Source: JBEKYD01 sp049509915 (GTDB taxonomy: Bacteria > Acidobacteriota > Terriglobia > Bryobacterales > Bryobacteraceae). From it: a DNA stretch of 12,423 nt. The stretch lies in NCBI GenBank assembly GCA_049509915.1, contig JBEKZL010000222.1, forward strand, positions 1 through 12,423, read 5' to 3'. Shown here in pieces: positions 7,150 to 12,423 of the stretch. Below the pieces are notes generated by a model. The model had not been told where the DNA came from, did not search any database, and saw nothing but the letters and a program-made list of their open reading frames with translations. The translations under genes were made by a program, and so were the position numbers. The first letter of the stretch is position 1, and every line of letters begins with the position of its first letter.

Positions 7150-8223
7150 ATGCCCTCTTTTCGCGTCGCCGCCGCCCACCATGCCTACCCCGTCGTGGTA
7201 GAGCGCGGCATCGTCGGTGCCGCGGCGAAATACCTGCCGGACAGGGCCGGAAAAGTATTTGTCGTTTCCAGCGAAGATGTCTGGCGGCACAAGGGCGACG
7301 CGCTGGTCAAGGCTCTCGACGGACGCGCGTACCAGGTTCTGTTCCTTCCCGGCACCGAGGAGCAAAAGCGCCTGGCTCCGCTCGAGGCGCTGGCCGAAGA
7401 GATGGTCAACCGCGGCGGCGACCGATCCAGCGTGGTCGTCGCCTTCGGCGGCGGCATCGTCAACGACATGGCTGGGTTTCTGGCCGCCATCTTCATGCGC
7501 GGCATTCCCGTCGTCCAGGTGCCCACCACTCTGCTGGCCCAGGTGGACGCCTCCATCGGCGGCAAGACGGCCGTCAATCTGCGCTCCGGCAAGAACCTGA
7601 TCGGCAGCTTCCATCCGCCCGCCGCGGTCCTCATCGATCCCGCTGTCCTGGACACCTTGCCCGATCGCGAATTCCGCTCCGGCCTGTGGGAAATCGTCAA
7701 AGCCGGCATCATTCGCGACACGGCGCTGTTCGACTACCTCGGCCAACACTGCGCCGATGTCTTGGCGCGCCGCCCGCAGGCCGTCGACCATATCATCGCC
7801 GAATCGGTGCGGATGAAGGTGGAGGTGGTCGGCGCCGACGAGCGCGAAGGCGACCTGCGCCGCATCCTCAATTTCGGCCACACCTTCGGCCACGCGCTCG
7901 AAACCGAAACCGCTTACCAGCGCCTGGTACACGGCGAGGCCGTCGCCTTCGGCATGCGCGCCGCCACATGGCTGGGCGAAAAGGCTGGCTATTGCCCATC
8001 GTCCGACGCTCAGCGAATCCACCGGCTCATCCGCCTGTATGGGCCGCTTCCCCCGCTCGACGGCATCTCCGCCGATCGCCTTTTGGCGCTGCTCGTTCAC
8101 GACAAGAAGACCGTGCAAGGCAAAGTGCATTTTGTGCTGCCCGTGAAAGTCGGTGAAGTCGCCGTGGTTTCCGAACTCGATCCCGCCCTGGTGCGGCAAG
8201 CCATCGTCTTCGCGCTGTCATGA
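7150..8223 (+). CDS. aroB: 3-dehydroquinate synthase
   Basis: AroB converts 3-deoxy-D-arabino-heptulosonate 7-phosphate to 3-dehydroquinate, the second shikimate step, using NAD+ and a divalent metal in the cytosol. The 357 residues are full length. Seen are the NAD-binding turn VVVAFGGGIVNDMAGFLAA (about 95-113), PTTLLAQVDASIGGKTAVN (125-143), SGKNLIGSFHPP (146-157) and the metal-ligand segments WEIVKAGII (E181), LNFGHTFGHALE (H244/H248) and VHGEAVAFGM (H261), plus DKK at 318-320. The family usually has GGGVxGD; here Asn replaces the Gly (GGGIVND). ATG at 7150 (MPSFRVAAAHHAYPVVVERG) fits family N-termini; GTG at 7108 in the same frame is less likely. Its stop overlaps the menG start by ATGA, so the two are probably translated together. 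Confidence 0.95.
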   Translation: MPSFRVAAAHHAYPVVVERGIVGAAAKYLPDRAGKVFVVSSEDVWRHKGDALVKALDGRAYQVLFLPGTEEQKRLAPLEALAEEMVNRGGDRSSVVVAFGGGIVNDMAGFLAAIFMRGIPVVQVPTTLLAQVDASIGGKTAVNLRSGKNLIGSFHPPAAVLIDPAVLDTLPDREFRSGLWEIVKAGIIRDTALFDYLGQHCADVLARRPQAVDHIIAESVRMKVEVVGADEREGDLRRILNFGHTFGHALETETAYQRLVHGEAVAFGMRAATWLGEKAGYCPSSDAQRIHRLIRLYGPLPPLDGISADRLLALLVHDKKTVQGKVHFVLPVKVGEVAVVSELDPALVRQAIVFALS

Positions 8224-8981
8224 AAGGCACCAGCCCGGAGGGCGCTCGCAACGAGCAGGAAGCCGCCCGCTGGGTGCGCCAGATGTTCGGCCGCGTCGCG
8301 CCCCGTTACGATCTGGCCAACCACCTGCTCAGCTTCAACCTGGACCGCTACTGGCGCGCCCACACGGTGAAGCGCGTGCGGACCCGGCTCGATCGCCCCG
8401 CCGCGCGCGTGCTCGACCTCTGCTGTGGCACCGGCGATCTGCTGCTGGCTCTCGAACGGCGCGCCGCCGGCATGGTGCTGGGCTCGGATTTCTGCCACCC
8501 CATGCTGGTTGCGGCGCGGCGGAAGATCGCGCGGCGCGGCGCCACGGCGGTTACCTTCGAGGCCGACGCCCTGCGCCTGCCCCTCTGCGGCTGCTCGCTC
8601 GATTTGGTAACCATTGCCTTCGGCTTCCGCAATCTGGCCAACTACCAGGCTGGCCTGGAAGAAATTGCGCGCGTGTTGGCGCCTGGCGGCGTGCTCGCCA
8701 TTCTGGAGTTCTCCCAGCCGCCCAATCCGGCCTTCGCCGCGCTCTACAATTTCTACTCGCGCCGCATTCTCCCCCGCATCGGCGGCGCGCTCTCGGGCTC
8801 GCCCGACGCCTATACCTACCTCCCTGAATCCGTCCGCAAGTTCCCCACCGCAGCCGACCTCGCCAGCCGCATGCGCGCCGCCGGCTTTGAGGCCGTCGAA
8901 TTCGAATACCTCACCGGCGGTATCGTGGCCCTTCACCTGGGGAGGAAGCCGGCCACCGGTCGGCAATCGGCGACCGGCTAA
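8220..8981 (+). CDS. menG: Demethylmenaquinone methyltransferase
   Basis: This SAM-dependent C-methyltransferase makes the last step of menaquinone synthesis (UbiE/MenG family; some members also act on ubiquinone precursors). The 253 residues contain family signature 1, VAPRYDLANHLLSFNLDRYW (about 26-45), SAM motif I VLDLCCGTGDLL (64-75), the acidic GSDFCHPML segment (88-96), AFGFRNLANYQAGLEEIARVL (133-153) and signature 2 RVLAPGGVLAILEFS (151-165). YTYLPESVRKFP (198-209) is typical of UbiE/MenG. The start ATG overlaps the aroB stop. Pairing with aroB joins the chorismate supply to quinone synthesis. An anaerobe-style menaquinone user is probable, since no ubiquinone genes are visible. The last 12 residues (RKPATGRQSATG) come from a hairpin-forming stretch and look like a late extension. 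Confidence 0.93.
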   Translation: MKGTSPEGARNEQEAARWVRQMFGRVAPRYDLANHLLSFNLDRYWRAHTVKRVRTRLDRPAARVLDLCCGTGDLLLALERRAAGMVLGSDFCHPMLVAARRKIARRGATAVTFEADALRLPLCGCSLDLVTIAFGFRNLANYQAGLEEIARVLAPGGVLAILEFSQPPNPAFAALYNFYSRRILPRIGGALSGSPDAYTYLPESVRKFPTAADLASRMRAAGFEAVEFEYLTGGIVALHLGRKPATGRQSATG

Positions 8982-9102
8982 GAACCAGCGCCATGCGCTG
9001 CATTGTGTGACGGCCCGCCAGACTCTGGCAACCCTGGACGCCCGCAGGCCTCGTCGAGGTGCGGCAGGCGGTTCCTCCGGCCGGCCGACCTTCAGGTCGG
9101 CC
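8956..9102 (+). repeat. Cluster of short perfect hairpins after menG (REP-like)
   Basis: Five palindromes follow one another. They are CCGGTCG/CGACCGG (8956-8962, 8971-8977, inside the menG end), CAGCGC-cat-GCGCTG (8986-9000), GCCAGA-c-TCTGGC (9017-9029), CCTCG-t-CGAGG (9049-9059, extendable by CGCA/TGCG with a bulge) and GGCCGACC-ttca-GGTCGGCC (9083-9102). None has a T-run. They may end or protect the aroB-menG mRNA, or be an intergenic repeat element. Confidence 0.5.
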
Positions 9103-9153
9103 CGCGCCCGAGGAAAACAGCCAATAAAGCCGACGCATGGTCGACAATTTGAG

Positions 9154-9170
9154 TTTTCGGACCAGGCGGG
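9154..9170 (+). repeat. Copy 1 of a 17-base imperfect direct repeat
   Basis: TTTTCGGACCAGGCGGG here matches TTTCCGGACCATGCGGG at 9647-9663 at 15 of 17 positions, and both are preceded by CAATTT. The two copies flank the tRNA fragment and the transposase relic. Confidence 0.4.
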
Positions 9171-9206
9171 GAAACCGTACAGAGGGAGAAACTGTTCGAT
9201 TCTGCT

Positions 9207-9229
9207 GGCGGAGAGGGGGGATTCGAACA
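9207..9229 (-). tRNA. 3' fragment of a tRNA-Ser gene (probable old attachment site)
   Basis: On the minus strand this reads GTTCGAATC, then a C-run, then CTCTCCGCCA: T-loop, 3' side of the T-stem, 3' acceptor strand, discriminator G and encoded CCA. CTCTCCGCCA is typical of tRNA-Ser. It is one base shorter than a normal 24-nt 3' end from G53, and the sequence 5' of it does not give a T-stem partner or the rest of a tRNA. It is therefore a remnant, as left by integration of an island into a tRNA 3' end, not a working gene. Confidence 0.55.
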
Positions 9230-9415
9230 CTTTAGAGGCCCATAAAACCTGCAAGTTACAGATTCTAAATTGCCTTGGATGCCACGATTGCCACGAATGC
9301 CGGGGCTGCTTGCCCGATGTTGCCCGATGCAAAGGCTTCTCTGGGGCGTTTCATGGGTTCGGTTTTTCTCGCGGTGTTGCGTTTCTTCGACTTGATCGCG
9401 CGGTTGTGCTCGGCC

Positions 9416-9505
9416 AAATCTCCGGCGCTGATGGTCATTCAGGCGCAGTCGCCGATCGCCGAGTTGCTCACGAAGCACACGGTTCTCTTCGCGAAGGTAG
9501 TCAAA
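9416..9505 (-). pseudogene. Relic of an integrase-core IS transposase, N-terminal part
   Basis: The minus strand encodes FDYLREENRVLREQLG followed by DRRLRLNDHQRRRF. That is the characteristic start of a family of DDE (rve-type) IS transposases, which read YLREENRVLREQLG-rRLR-DdQRRRLA. After QRRR the frame breaks: one extra T changes an expected RRLA into RRFG, and the adjacent frame continues AEHNRAIKSKKRN without recognisable transposase sequence. The catalytic DDE domain is absent, so this is an inactive stub about 30 codons long. The exact IS family cannot be fixed without a database. Confidence 0.65.
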
Positions 9506-9646
9506 TGACCTGCAGTTAGCGTTGATTCATCTATCCGGAAACAGCGATCAGAAGAAACGGTATGGGTCGAAAACTTGTTGCGGTTTCAAAGCCCATCATC
9601 ACGGCTGCTCGCCGATGGTAGCCATCGAGAATTCATGCAGATCCAA

Positions 9647-9663
9647 TTTCCGGACCATGCGGG
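9647..9663 (+). repeat. Copy 2 of the 17-base imperfect direct repeat
   Basis: TTTCCGGACCATGCGGG; see the copy at 9154-9170. It may be a remnant of an IS end next to the transposase relic. Confidence 0.4.
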
Positions 9664-9850
9664 TATAGCGGATTTGTGCGCGGGCGTACGGTCCACGGAC
9701 CAATGCATGTGGAGGGAAGAAGCAGTGCAATAAGCACCAATCGAGTTATCCACACCCGTCGTGGAATTGTGCGCTGGCTTGGCGGTCAGTCCTTTGGCGG
9801 CCTTGAATGCGAAGGCATAACCCCCCTACGCGAGTATCTAGGAGGCGCTC

Positions 9851-10510
9851 ATGAACATTTCCGGATTGCAAATTGTTAAGGCGGCCGTTCCGTTAGTAGA
9901 TCTGACAGATGCGGTGCGTCAAATCGACGACCAGCCCTGGAGTGCCGATAGCAGCCGTAAGGTTCAGCGCTATGGCTTCGCCTACGCCTGGGAACACCGC
10001 GAGTTGTACAGCGCAGGTGCTTTTCTGAGTTCTTTACAGGATTTGGCGCAGTGCATCCAGGAGAACGGGTGGATGCGGCCCAAGCCGGACCAGGTTTCTG
10101 TTCTGTCGTTCGACCGGAACAGTTATCTTGATGCGCATATCGATGATACGGCGTGTTTTGGACAAGAGATCGTTACAGTTTCGCTGGTTTCGAGCGCCCT
10201 ATATTGGCTCACCGATGGAACCTATGCCGAGGCGCATATCGTTGAGCCGGGCGACGTTGTAGTACTCAGAGGTGAGGCCCGGTACAAGTACAAGCATGGG
10301 GTTGCCAAGCCAAAATTGAACGAGAAGCTCGACGCGGGAGTGACCCGGCTTATCACGGACCGTGGCGCACCAAGGCTTGAGCTGGGTGTGGGCCACAGGG
10401 GAAAAATGCGTGGCGTCGTCTTTCGGTTACCTTCCGCGCTATTGTTCCGGCTCGCATTGTGCCGTGCGCTCGATCCTGAAATGTGTATGTCTGGTTCCTC
10501 GCTTGCCTAA
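9851..10510 (+). CDS. AlkB-like 2-oxoglutarate/Fe(II) oxygenase with last motif in the -1 frame
   Basis: AlkB-type enzymes oxidatively remove alkyl groups from nucleic acids or proteins. The start is secure: AGGAGG (9840-9845) five bases before ATG. The core reads QVSVLSFDRNSYLDAHIDDTACFGQEIVTVSLVS (81-114), with HxD iron ligands H96 and D98 and the FGxxIVxxSLxS strand. GDVVVLRGEARYKYKHGV (134-151) follows, with the third ligand H149. The family's closing RxSxTFR, which binds 2-oxoglutarate, is not in this frame (219 codons). It lies at 10414-10437 in the -1 frame as RRLSVTFR, ending at a TGA at 10477-10479. An in-frame fusion would be about 209 residues. The -1 frame has a stop at 10378-10380, so the shift must fall between 10381 and about 10413, where GGGAAAA occurs. 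The gene is either a frameshifted relic, a sequencing error, or uses programmed -1 shifting. Substrate unknown. Confidence 0.72.
   Translation: MNISGLQIVKAAVPLVDLTDAVRQIDDQPWSADSSRKVQRYGFAYAWEHRELYSAGAFLSSLQDLAQCIQENGWMRPKPDQVSVLSFDRNSYLDAHIDDTACFGQEIVTVSLVSSALYWLTDGTYAEAHIVEPGDVVVLRGEARYKYKHGVAKPKLNEKLDAGVTRLITDRGAPRLELGVGHRGKMRGVVFRLPSALLFRLALCRALDPEMCMSGSSLA
10399..10405 (+). other. Candidate -1 ribosomal slippery heptamer G GGA AAA
   Basis: The zero-frame codons are GGA (184) and AAA (185), preceded by G, so the site fits X XXY YYZ exactly. After a -1 slip the frame reads on as NAWRRLSVTFRA and stops at 10479. The related lambda site GGGAAAG is a known slip site. It is also a G4-A5 run, where indels are common. 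Confidence 0.45.
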
Positions 10511-11383
10511 TATGGGGGCCTTGTCATCACGGACCATGGTTCGCCAAGACTTCAAGTCGGTATGAAAAGGTCCGATCAGAGTGCGTGGCGAAGTTTGTCC
10601 AGAGCGTTCCCGAAATGATGACATGGTCAGGTGCTGGTTCCGTCGGACCACGGATCGCCAATACCGGCGCAAAGCGCCCCATCGCTGGCGATCGTCCTCA
10701 GCCGCTCCATCAGGCGGGGAAAAATTCCCGGCGTAGTGGTCGCTATAGCTCACTCCGACTCTTCCGGCGTGACGTCAGATTTTGGCCGCCAGGATTTCCC
10801 GCAGCACCTGGAACGTCGCCCACTCAGCCCAAGCTTCTCCGACTTGCGTTTCATGTTGCGACACCAGGCGTTGTCGGCCAATAACGGCGTGGACAAGTTC
10901 TCAGACGGGAGCACAATCCCTTCGGGAGCGGGGCCTGCACCAGATCGGCGCACTGCTTCAGCAGCGCCAGAGTACCGACCGACGTGGCGCCCTCGCGTGC
11001 CTTGCCATTCTTGGGAGTGTGGAACAGGCGTTTGTAGACGCGCAATTCCGAATGCAATCCCAGTTCGGAAAAGGTTCCGATTTGAACACAGCCTCCCTTC
11101 TAACTGGTCGACGAAACCGTCGCTTTCCACATGCGGTGTGGAGGAGATTCGTACGGCTTGCGGTACTCGGGCGCGCAGCGTGGCACTGCATTGAGCAGCC
11201 TCCTACTTGAGAAGTGCCGGCGTCGATTCGCCGGACTTCAACCGAGGAGCAAGGCAGTGCGCCACACCGCAGGCACATATGGCAACATCACTCCGGACGA
11301 CTATCTGCACGCCCAAAGAATAGGGCACACTACCGATGGGCTGGCCGTCGCGGTGGGCGCGTGACCGGGTTTCGGGGTGCGCT
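10511..11383. other. Gene-poor stretch with a recombinase relic
   Basis: No intact gene was recognised in these 873 bases. The minus strand holds the tyrosine-recombinase relic (10775-11057). The parts at 10511-10774 and 11058-11383 show no clear protein homology in any frame. The plus frame ending at 11364 contains TYGNITPDDYLHAQR, which loosely recalls the tail of a tyrosine recombinase but without the preceding catalytic boxes. Confidence 0.5.
10775..11057 (-). pseudogene. Relic of a tyrosine recombinase (phage-type integrase), C-terminal catalytic part
   Basis: Read on the minus strand, three consecutive frames together give a catalytic-domain order. First comes ELRVYKRLFHTPKNGKAREGATSVGTLALLKQ (beta sheet and the K/R pre-box). 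Then, shifted, APEGIVLPSENLSTPLLADNAWCRNMKRKSEKLGLS. Then, shifted again, WATFQVLREILAAKI and a stop. Family members read ...FPSE-xxTPL-xDN-xWRR...GLxWATFQVLRRTHASL. The LR of the HxLR-type box is still visible, but the later box with the nucleophilic Tyr is missing. There are at least two frameshifts and a truncation, so it is inactive. It presumably once mobilised this accessory region; the tRNA-Ser fragment 1.5 kb away fits as its target. Confidence 0.65.
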
Positions 11384-11950
11384 ATGGCTGTCGCTCAAGG
11401 CGTTCCGAAATTGAACCTACTCTCTACGGCTGTCGGCTTGCGTTCGGAATTGCGCGCCATCAGGGCCGCCCTGGAGCGTCAGGTCGACCGGTTGGACCGA
11501 ATGGAACGTGACTTGTCTGTCGTGATTTCGGTGGCGCGCGCGGCCGGGCAGCACGTCGATGTTTCCTCGCCCGGCCACCTGCCGGTACTCCACTCGTTGA
11601 TTTGCCGTCGCAATCCCGACGATTCCGCCGAATTCCAGGTTGATGGAGGCGGTTTCTTTGGTTTGCCGCCGCGACTCTCACAATTCCTGTTGTTCCTGGC
11701 TTCCGCGCCTAAGGGCGGGGAGGATGCTCTGGTGGCGTGGAGATCGCGCGAGGATCTGGCGGAGTTTCTGGAGGGGCAGACGGGCCACAAGATTCCGCGC
11801 CGGTATGTCAACAACGTCGTGCATCTCCTAAAGAACCCTTTCCAGAAGGTCGGGTTAGACAGACGTCTCGTCCAGACTCACGAACGGAAGGGTGTACGCC
11901 TTGCCTTGAAGCACCAATCGGCGGCAGTGATCGAAGGTGATCTGCGATGA
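11384..11950 (+). CDS. Coiled-coil protein with winged-helix domain, probable regulator
   Basis: This 188-residue protein has no family I can name. Residues 13-50 (VGLRSELRAIRAALERQVDRLDRMERDLSVVISVA) look like an amphipathic coiled coil. Residues about 83-172 resemble an OmpR/PhoB-type winged helix: a beta pair with LPPRLSQFLLFLASAP, SREDLAEFLEGQTG, the likely recognition helix RRYVNNVVHLLKNPF, and a final wing LVQTHERKGVRLAL (compare IxTVRGxGYRL). No receiver domain is present, so it may bind DNA in response to a partner held by the coiled coil. The ribosome site is weak (CGGGG). An ATG at 11336 would add 16 residues that do not look conserved. The stop overlaps the next ATG (ATGA), suggesting a small operon with the genes after it. 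Confidence 0.62.
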   Translation: MAVAQGVPKLNLLSTAVGLRSELRAIRAALERQVDRLDRMERDLSVVISVARAAGQHVDVSSPGHLPVLHSLICRRNPDDSAEFQVDGGGFFGLPPRLSQFLLFLASAPKGGEDALVAWRSREDLAEFLEGQTGHKIPRRYVNNVVHLLKNPFQKVGLDRRLVQTHERKGVRLALKHQSAAVIEGDLR

Positions 11951-12153
11951 TTTCCTTCACTCAAACCGGTTGTATTTGCAACACCCGTCCTGTGAGCCTC
12001 CCGAGGTCTCCTCTTTGCGGGCCGTTTCCGGGTGATGATCAGCAGCGTGGAGCTGCTCTGGATGGCGTCGCAGTGGCCAGCAAAGGCTTGGCTAGCGGCT
12101 GCGTGAGTGCAGCCTTATTGTCTAGCGCGTCAGGCCCGTCGGCTTCGGTTTGA
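11947..12153 (+). CDS. Possible small coupled peptide, 68 residues
   Basis: An ATGA overlap joins this frame to the winged-helix gene, and AAGGTG lies about 8 bases before its ATG. The product (starting MISFTQTGCICNTRPVSLPR) has four Cys, no membrane segment and no recognisable domain. The third codon positions are not clearly biased, unlike real genes in the window, and two hairpins lie inside its second half. It is either a small accessory peptide or only an untranslated leader; coupling is the sole positive sign. Confidence 0.25.
   Translation: MISFTQTGCICNTRPVSLPRSPLCGPFPGDDQQRGAALDGVAVASKGLASGCVSAALLSSASGPSASV
12097..12119 (+). terminator. Possible terminator behind the winged-helix gene
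   Basis: GGCTGC (12097-12102), loop GTGAGT, GCAGCC (12109-12114), then TTATT. The stem is six base pairs with a short, imperfect T-rich tail. A second hairpin, CCCGTC/GACGGG (12135-12140, 12152-12157), follows it. Confidence 0.35.
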
Positions 12154-12207
12154 CGGGTCAGCAGATCGTTGGGAATGGGACTGCTTGGAATGGAGTTGGA
12201 GGCTTCA

Positions 12208-12330
12208 ATGGCGCATCTGTGGCATCGCAACGAAGAAGAGACCTGGTCCGCTATGCCGCTCAACGGGCGGGCGGTGGACACCTCGGTATACCCGCCACGC
12301 GTGGATCATCATTCTCTAAATAACGCTTCA
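12208..12330 (+). pseudogene. 5' part of an unknown gene, apparently cut by an IS630-type element
   Basis: ATG at 12208 follows TTGGAGG by 6 bases, a good ribosome site, and opens MAHLWHRNEEETWSAMPLNG, continuing to at least RVDHHSLN. This reads like a genuine N-terminus (Trp-rich and charged). I cannot assign a family. Upstream in-frame ATGs (for example 12190) are possible but lack a site. The frame stays open to the window end, but from about 12331 it runs into sequence that appears to belong to the incoming IS, whose transposase is in another frame. The insertion point given here is approximate. The gene probably belonged to the same cargo unit as the winged-helix gene. Confidence 0.4.
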
Positions 12331-12332
12331 TT

Positions 12333-12359
12333 TGACCCAGTTTATGTTTTAATGGGTCA
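12333..12359 (+). repeat. Perfect inverted repeat at the transposase start
   Basis: TGACCCA (12333-12339) and TGGGTCA (12353-12359) are separated by 13 A/T-rich bases; the last A is the first base of the transposase ATG. It may be an operator or part of the IS left end. Confidence 0.5.
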
Positions 12360-12423
12360 TGCCCTTCCCGAGGAAGCGCAGTCCGATCCAGCTCAGCGAG
12401 CAGGAGATGCTCAAACTGGAGTC
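12359..12423 (+). CDS. IS630-family transposase, N-terminal start (runs out of window)
   Basis: Only 21 codons are visible: MPFPRKRSPIQLSEQE followed by MLKLE. This fits the start of IS630-type transposases, which begin M-FPKRK-P-I-LS-EE---L--L ahead of an N-terminal helix-turn-helix that recognises the element's ends. The DDE catalytic domain would lie beyond the window. A perfect inverted repeat overlaps the ATG. The element seems to have entered the gene starting at 12208; IS630 elements typically insert at TA, and TA occurs in the stretch just upstream (around 12317-12322). Completeness and activity cannot be judged here. Confidence 0.6.
   Translation, partial: MPFPRKRSPIQLSEQEMLKLE

Larger units (their letters stand above)
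8982..9850. other. Gene-poor eroded stretch between menG and the AlkB-like gene
   Basis: No intact gene is seen in these 869 bases. The stretch holds the hairpin cluster, one of a pair of 17-base near-direct repeats at each end of a 0.5-kb block, a tRNA-Ser 3' fragment, an IS transposase relic and a 6-bp hairpin (CGATGG-tag-CCATCG, 9613-9627). A single TTATCCACA (9746-9754) matches the DnaA box consensus but stands alone. Confidence 0.6.

Noticed and set aside
7078..8199. Long minus-strand open frames over aroB and over menG (7078-8199 and 8097-9332)
   Set aside because: Shadows of clearly identified genes with no motifs of their own.
9275..9508. 77-codon plus-strand frame
   Set aside because: It is opposite the transposase relic, which explains the sequence better; no ribosome site.
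9746..9754. Perfect DnaA box TTATCCACA
   Set aside because: Only one copy, with no cluster, AT-rich unwinding region or replication gene nearby; not evidence of an origin.
10439..10753. 104-codon minus-strand frame behind the AlkB-like gene
   Set aside because: Overlaps the end of the AlkB-like gene, with no motif or ribosome site and unbiased codons.
11131..11364. Plus-strand frame with TYGNITPDDYLHAQR, similar to a recombinase tail
   Set aside because: No catalytic boxes precede it, and the start region overlaps unrelated eroded DNA; too weak for a gene call.
1..12423. CRISPR arrays and rRNA genes
   Set aside because: No regularly spaced repeats and no rRNA-like sequence were seen.

Overview
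The window is GC-rich and strongly codon-biased. It looks chromosomal and bacterial, and gene content and style (RecA followed by a short RecA paralogue, TatA, a Ycf46-type ATPase, aroB-menG, many decayed insertion sequences) suggest an acidobacterium of the Solibacter/Bryobacter kind. That placement is an inference, because no rRNA or other taxonomic marker is present.

Positions 1-8981 are a dense core segment. It opens with the 3' two thirds of recA (1-672) and a compact RecA paralogue (767-1498). A small HU-family DNA-binding protein follows (1701-2006), with its own good sigma-70-type promoter and a strong terminator. tatA lies on the minus strand (2133-2339), and a Ycf46-like protein with a degenerate first and an intact second AAA domain runs at 2559-4079. 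Next is a three-gene plus-strand unit: a membrane-inserted alpha/beta hydrolase (4165-5325), an ECF-type sigma factor (5332-5892) and a membrane-anchored zinc-finger anti-sigma-like protein (5934-7085). The segment ends with aroB (7150-8223) overlapping menG/ubiE (8220-8981) by ATGA, linking the shikimate pathway to menaquinone synthesis.

Positions 8982-12423 are different: sparse, eroded accessory DNA. A run of small perfect hairpins follows menG. Then come the last 23 nt of a tRNA-Ser-like gene on the minus strand (a probable old integration site), an IS transposase N-terminal relic, and an AlkB-like 2OG-Fe(II) oxygenase gene. The last conserved motif of that gene (RRLSVTFR) lies in the -1 frame behind a perfect GGGAAAA slippery heptamer. 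After it come a tyrosine-recombinase relic broken over three frames (minus strand), a coiled-coil plus winged-helix protein (11384-11950), a possible small peptide gene coupled to it, and the start of a gene of unknown role (from 12208). That last gene appears to be cut by an incoming IS630-type element whose transposase begins at 12359.

The most distinctive items are the -1 frame AlkB-like gene, the hydrolase/ECF/anti-sigma operon, and the remains of a genomic island (tRNA fragment, integrase relic, cargo).
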